Assembly: GCA_900768045.1 (NCBI GenBank)
Contig: CAAGBL010000050.1
Span: 10,382 to 74,381, forward strand
From: an uncultured Alistipes sp.
GTDB lineage: Bacteria > Bacteroidota > Bacteroidia > Bacteroidales > Rikenellaceae
Length of the DNA stretch: 64,000 bases
Direction: 5' to 3'
Of this stretch, positions 62,186-64,000 are shown in pieces (positions within the stretch are counted from its first letter, which is position 1; the number at the start of each line of letters is the position of its first letter). The notes beneath the pieces are model-generated. The model saw nothing but the letters and a program-made list of their open reading frames with translations. It ran no database searches and had not been told where the DNA came from. A program made the translations under genes and the position numbers.

Positions 62186-62875
62186 ATGAAACGTCAAGAT
62201 CTCTATTTCGCTATCGTTATGTTGGCGATATTCCTTCCATTCTTCCTCTCGCCAGAGCTATATGCTTGGTATAAGTCGTTTAATGCCGCACACGCGATGG
62301 TTATGGCATTCCTTAAATTCGGCATCCTCGCAACACTGGGCGAGATGCTGGGCTGTAGAATATCTACGGGAGACTACACCACACCTACCTTTGGTGTGCT
62401 ACCACGCATGGTTGTTTGGGGCCTACTCGGCATTGTAATATCTATGGCGATGACAGTATTCTCGAATGGTATCCCAGCATTTATCTCAAGCATGGGTGGC
62501 GAGAACCTCGTTGCAGCATTCAAGGCCGACGGCTTTGCTTGGGGCAAGCTCGTTGTGGCTCTATCAATTTCGGTTATGATGAATACATTCTTTGCCCCTG
62601 TGTTCATGACATTCCACAAGATTACCGACACGCATATCGCCGAGAATGGTGGTTCGATTAAGGCACTCTTCCGCCCTATCGACATGCGCCGACATATCGT
62701 CGAGCTAAACTGGGATCGTCAGTGGAGCTTCATCTTTAAGAAGACCATTCCGCTCTTCTGGTATCCTGCCCACACAATTACATTTATGCTCCCTGGCGAG
62801 TACCGAGTTCTCTTTGCAGCACTTTTGGGTGTTGCACTCGGTGTAATCCTCGCAATTGGTGCACGCAAGAAGTAG
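62186..62875 (+). CDS. Integral membrane protein, possibly Mpv17/PMP22-like
   Basis: The 229-residue protein has about five hydrophobic segments. The C-terminal stretch WSFIFKKTIPLFWYPAHT followed by ITFMLPGEYRVLFAA recalls the W-x-P/H-x-F-x-P-x-x-R pattern of the Mpv17/PMP22 family. That resemblance is by eye only. It has its own promoter and no close partner gene. Confidence 0.55.
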   Translation: MKRQDLYFAIVMLAIFLPFFLSPELYAWYKSFNAAHAMVMAFLKFGILATLGEMLGCRISTGDYTTPTFGVLPRMVVWGLLGIVISMAMTVFSNGIPAFISSMGGENLVAAFKADGFAWGKLVVALSISVMMNTFFAPVFMTFHKITDTHIAENGGSIKALFRPIDMRRHIVELNWDRQWSFIFKKTIPLFWYPAHTITFMLPGEYRVLFAALLGVALGVILAIGARKK

Positions 62876-62937
62876 CTGATAATCAGCATATATAGATACA
62901 CCTTATAGGCCTATAAGAAATCATTAAGGAAAATCTA

Positions 62938-62967
62938 TTGCAGATATAAAAAAAGCCCTTATATTTG
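62938..62967 (+). promoter_or_regulatory. Rubrerythrin promoter
   Basis: TTG at 62938-62940, 19 bases, TATATTTG at 62960-62967, 66 bases before the ATG. Confidence 0.68.
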
Positions 62968-63033
62968 CACCAGAAACAGAAACAAAACCAATAAAACTAA
63001 AGAAAATAATAACCTATAAAAACTATTAAGATT

Positions 63034-63588
63034 ATGGCTAAGAAGTTCATTTGTTCAGTATGCGGATATATTCACGAGGGTAACGAGGCACCAGATCAGT
63101 GCCCACTTTGCAAGGTAGGCAAGGATAAGTTCAATGAGATGCAGGAGGAGGGCAAGGCTCTCGAGTTTGTTACCGAGCACAAGATTGGCGATGGCAAGGT
63201 AGATCACCCAGAGATTCTTGAGGGCTTGAACAACCACTTCATGGGCGAGTGCACCGAGGTAGGTATGTACCTTGCAATGAGCCGCCAGGCAGACCGTGAG
63301 GGCTACCCAGAGATCGCCGAGGCTTTCAAGCGCTACGCTTTTGAGGAGGCTGAGCACGCATCAAAGTTTGCTGAGTTGTTGGGCGACTGCGTATGGGACA
63401 CTAAGACCAACCTCGAGAAGCGCATGAACGCTGAGAGCGGTGCTTGTGCCGATAAGATGCGCATTGCAGCGTTGGCTAAGCAGAACAACTTCGACGCTAT
63501 CCACGACACTGTGCACGAGATGGCTAAGGACGAGGCACGCCACGGCAAGGGCTTCGAGGGCTTGTACAACCGCTACTTCAAGAAGTAA
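63034..63588 (+). CDS. Rubrerythrin with N-terminal rubredoxin domain
   Basis: The 184-residue protein reduces peroxide in anaerobes. The rubredoxin-like iron site comes first (FICSVCGYIHEG, DQCPLCKVG) and the di-iron four-helix domain second (GECTEVGMYLAMS, FEEAEHASKFAELLG, KDEARHGKGFEGLY). This is the reverse-rubrerythrin order rather than the classical one. Codon use is strongly biased, suggesting high expression. A terminator follows. Confidence 0.93.
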   Translation: MAKKFICSVCGYIHEGNEAPDQCPLCKVGKDKFNEMQEEGKALEFVTEHKIGDGKVDHPEILEGLNNHFMGECTEVGMYLAMSRQADREGYPEIAEAFKRYAFEEAEHASKFAELLGDCVWDTKTNLEKRMNAESGACADKMRIAALAKQNNFDAIHDTVHEMAKDEARHGKGFEGLYNRYFKK

Positions 63589-63604
63589 TATAACTCTTTT
63601 AATA

Positions 63605-63641
63605 CAACGAGGCGCATATCACTATGCGCCTCGTTTGTGTT
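63605..63641 (+). terminator. Rubrerythrin terminator
   Basis: ACGAGGCGCATA, loop TCAC, TATGCGCCTCGT: a perfect 12-bp stem, then TTGTGTTT. Confidence 0.85.
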
Positions 63642-63642
63642 T

Positions 63643-63747
63643 ATGGGGTCGATGAGGAGAATAGGGGAGATAGGGAAAATGGGACAGATGGGACGAATGG
63701 GATAGATGGGATAGATAAGGCAGATAGGACGATTAAGACGATTAAGA
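63643..63747 (+). repeat. Degenerate 9-base G-rich tandem array, copy 3
   Basis: At least ten units in register: GATAGGGAA, AATGGGACA, GATGGGACG, AATGGGATA, GATGGGATA, GATAAGGCA, GATAGGACG, ATTAAGACG and ATTAAGAAA. Spacing is exactly nine bases with drift toward the 3' end. The inverse strand reads as Pro-Ile repeats but has no credible gene. Confidence 0.75.
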
Positions 63748-63753
63748 AAAAAA

Positions 63754-63878
63754 ATAAATTTGTTGTTAGAGTGGTGTAGCAGTGGCGCTGACATGAAAAA
63801 AGCCCGGATGGGTAGTACTTGGTGTACGTCCCATTCGGGCTTTTGATTGAAAGGTCGCAGATGCGCCGCTATCACAGC
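63754..63878 (+). repeat. Structured intergenic repeat, copy C
   Basis: Opens with ATAAATTTGTTGTTAGAG and closes with ATCACAGCAAAT. Stems TTTGTTGT/ACAGCAAA (G-T allowed), AGTGGTG/CGCCGCT, and a central AAAAGCCCGGATGGG-TA-GTAC, loop TTGGT, GTAC-GT-CCCATTCGGGCTTTT. The central hairpin could also act as a terminator. Confidence 0.78.
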
Positions 63879-64000
63879 AAATAATTTGTTGTCAGAAGGG
63901 GTTAGATTTGGCTTATCGCAAAAGTGAGCACCCGAGGATAGTACAAGAAGTACAGCCTCGGGTGCTCAGCTTTTTGGGATAGGTCAAAGATGACCCCTTA
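63879..64000 (+). repeat. Structured intergenic repeat, copy D, cut by the window edge
   Basis: Opens with AATAATTTGTTGTCAGAAG. Stems AAGGGG/CCCCTT, TTTGGCTTATC/GATAGGTCAAA and the central GAGCACCCGAGG-ATA-GTAC, loop AAGAA, GTAC-AG-CCTCGGGTGCTC (63926-63967). The window ends at CCCCTTA, where the closing TATCAC box is expected next. Confidence 0.78.

Noticed and set aside
63643..63747. Short tandem repeats as a CRISPR array
   Set aside because: Units are nine bases with no spacers, no leader and no cas genes in the window.
63573..63875. Minus-strand frame rich in Pro-Ile repeats over the G-rich array
   Set aside because: The repeat protein is a by-product of the nine-base DNA period; the frame runs through the terminator and structured repeat C, has no promoter or ribosome site and no family resemblance.

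Overview
The window looks like a chromosomal segment of a Bacteroidota, order Bacteroidales. Supporting signs are many promoters of the Bacteroidetes type (TTTG or TTG, about 19-20 bases, then TAnnTTTG), a SusC/SusD/SusE-type cassette, BACON-type lipoproteins, DUF4834 and DUF4954 proteins, an RnfBCDGEA cluster next to an RseC-like protein, and a SAM-II riboswitch ahead of metK. The genus cannot be fixed from sequence alone. A menaquinone futalosine enzyme (MqnE) argues against Bacteroides itself; an Alistipes/Rikenellaceae-like organism is a guess.

Layout. 1-6.8 kb (minus): ygiQ (cut by the window edge), rluD, an in-frame mqnE-PASTA reading frame, lptG and tgt. 6.9-13.6 kb (plus): an atypical glycosyltransferase, an ECF sigma factor, rsmG, a DUF4954 protein, trxB, rnz and a SpoU methyltransferase. 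13.8-17.8 kb (plus): pdxA, a small membrane protein, thrS and infC. 17.9-18.9 kb (minus): two small exported proteins. 19.3-22 kb (plus): a LuxE-like acyl ligase and a LicD-glycosyltransferase fusion. Then ung (minus) and an alkaline phosphatase (plus). 23.9-30.7 kb (minus): one operon of three envelope proteins, and a second of two BACON lipoproteins with a MATE exporter. 30.9-31.9 kb (minus): a stand-alone Clp-N-like protein and a low-molecular-weight tyrosine phosphatase. 32-41 kb (plus): a thioredoxin-fold protein, an Omp85-type barrel, nadE with a degenerate glutaminase domain, rseC and rnfBCDGEA. 41.4 kb: tRNA-Gln in a scarred region. 41.7-46.4 kb (plus): a nucleoside permease, rarA and groS-groL. 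46.8-49.9 kb (minus): gapA, mlaF, mlaE and a DUF4834 protein. 50-53.8 kb (plus): metY-metX-hom behind a leader that encodes a methionine-rich peptide. 53.9-60.1 kb (minus): susE/F-, susD- and susC-like genes. Then tRNA-Leu and metK (minus), a small membrane protein and a rubrerythrin (plus).

Methionine and SAM supply appear to be controlled by two different RNA devices 12 kb apart: a probable Met/Cys leader-peptide attenuator ahead of metY-metX-hom, and a SAM-II aptamer at the start of the metK transcript. Envelope biology is prominent: LptG, MlaEF, the PASTA protein, lipoproteins, SusCDE and the LicD/LuxE pair. The Rnf complex links ferredoxin and NADH to an ion gradient.

The least explained structure lies between genes. 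Four copies of a ~125-base element that folds into a long hairpin (GTAC-loop-GTAC tip, covarying stems) form two head-to-tail pairs after groL and after the rubrerythrin gene. Both pairs follow degenerate 9-base G-rich arrays; a third such array follows rnfA. Two AT-rich palindromes built on ATTAGTAATGAGTAAT form a separate repeat family. No CRISPR array, prophage or complete insertion sequence was seen.
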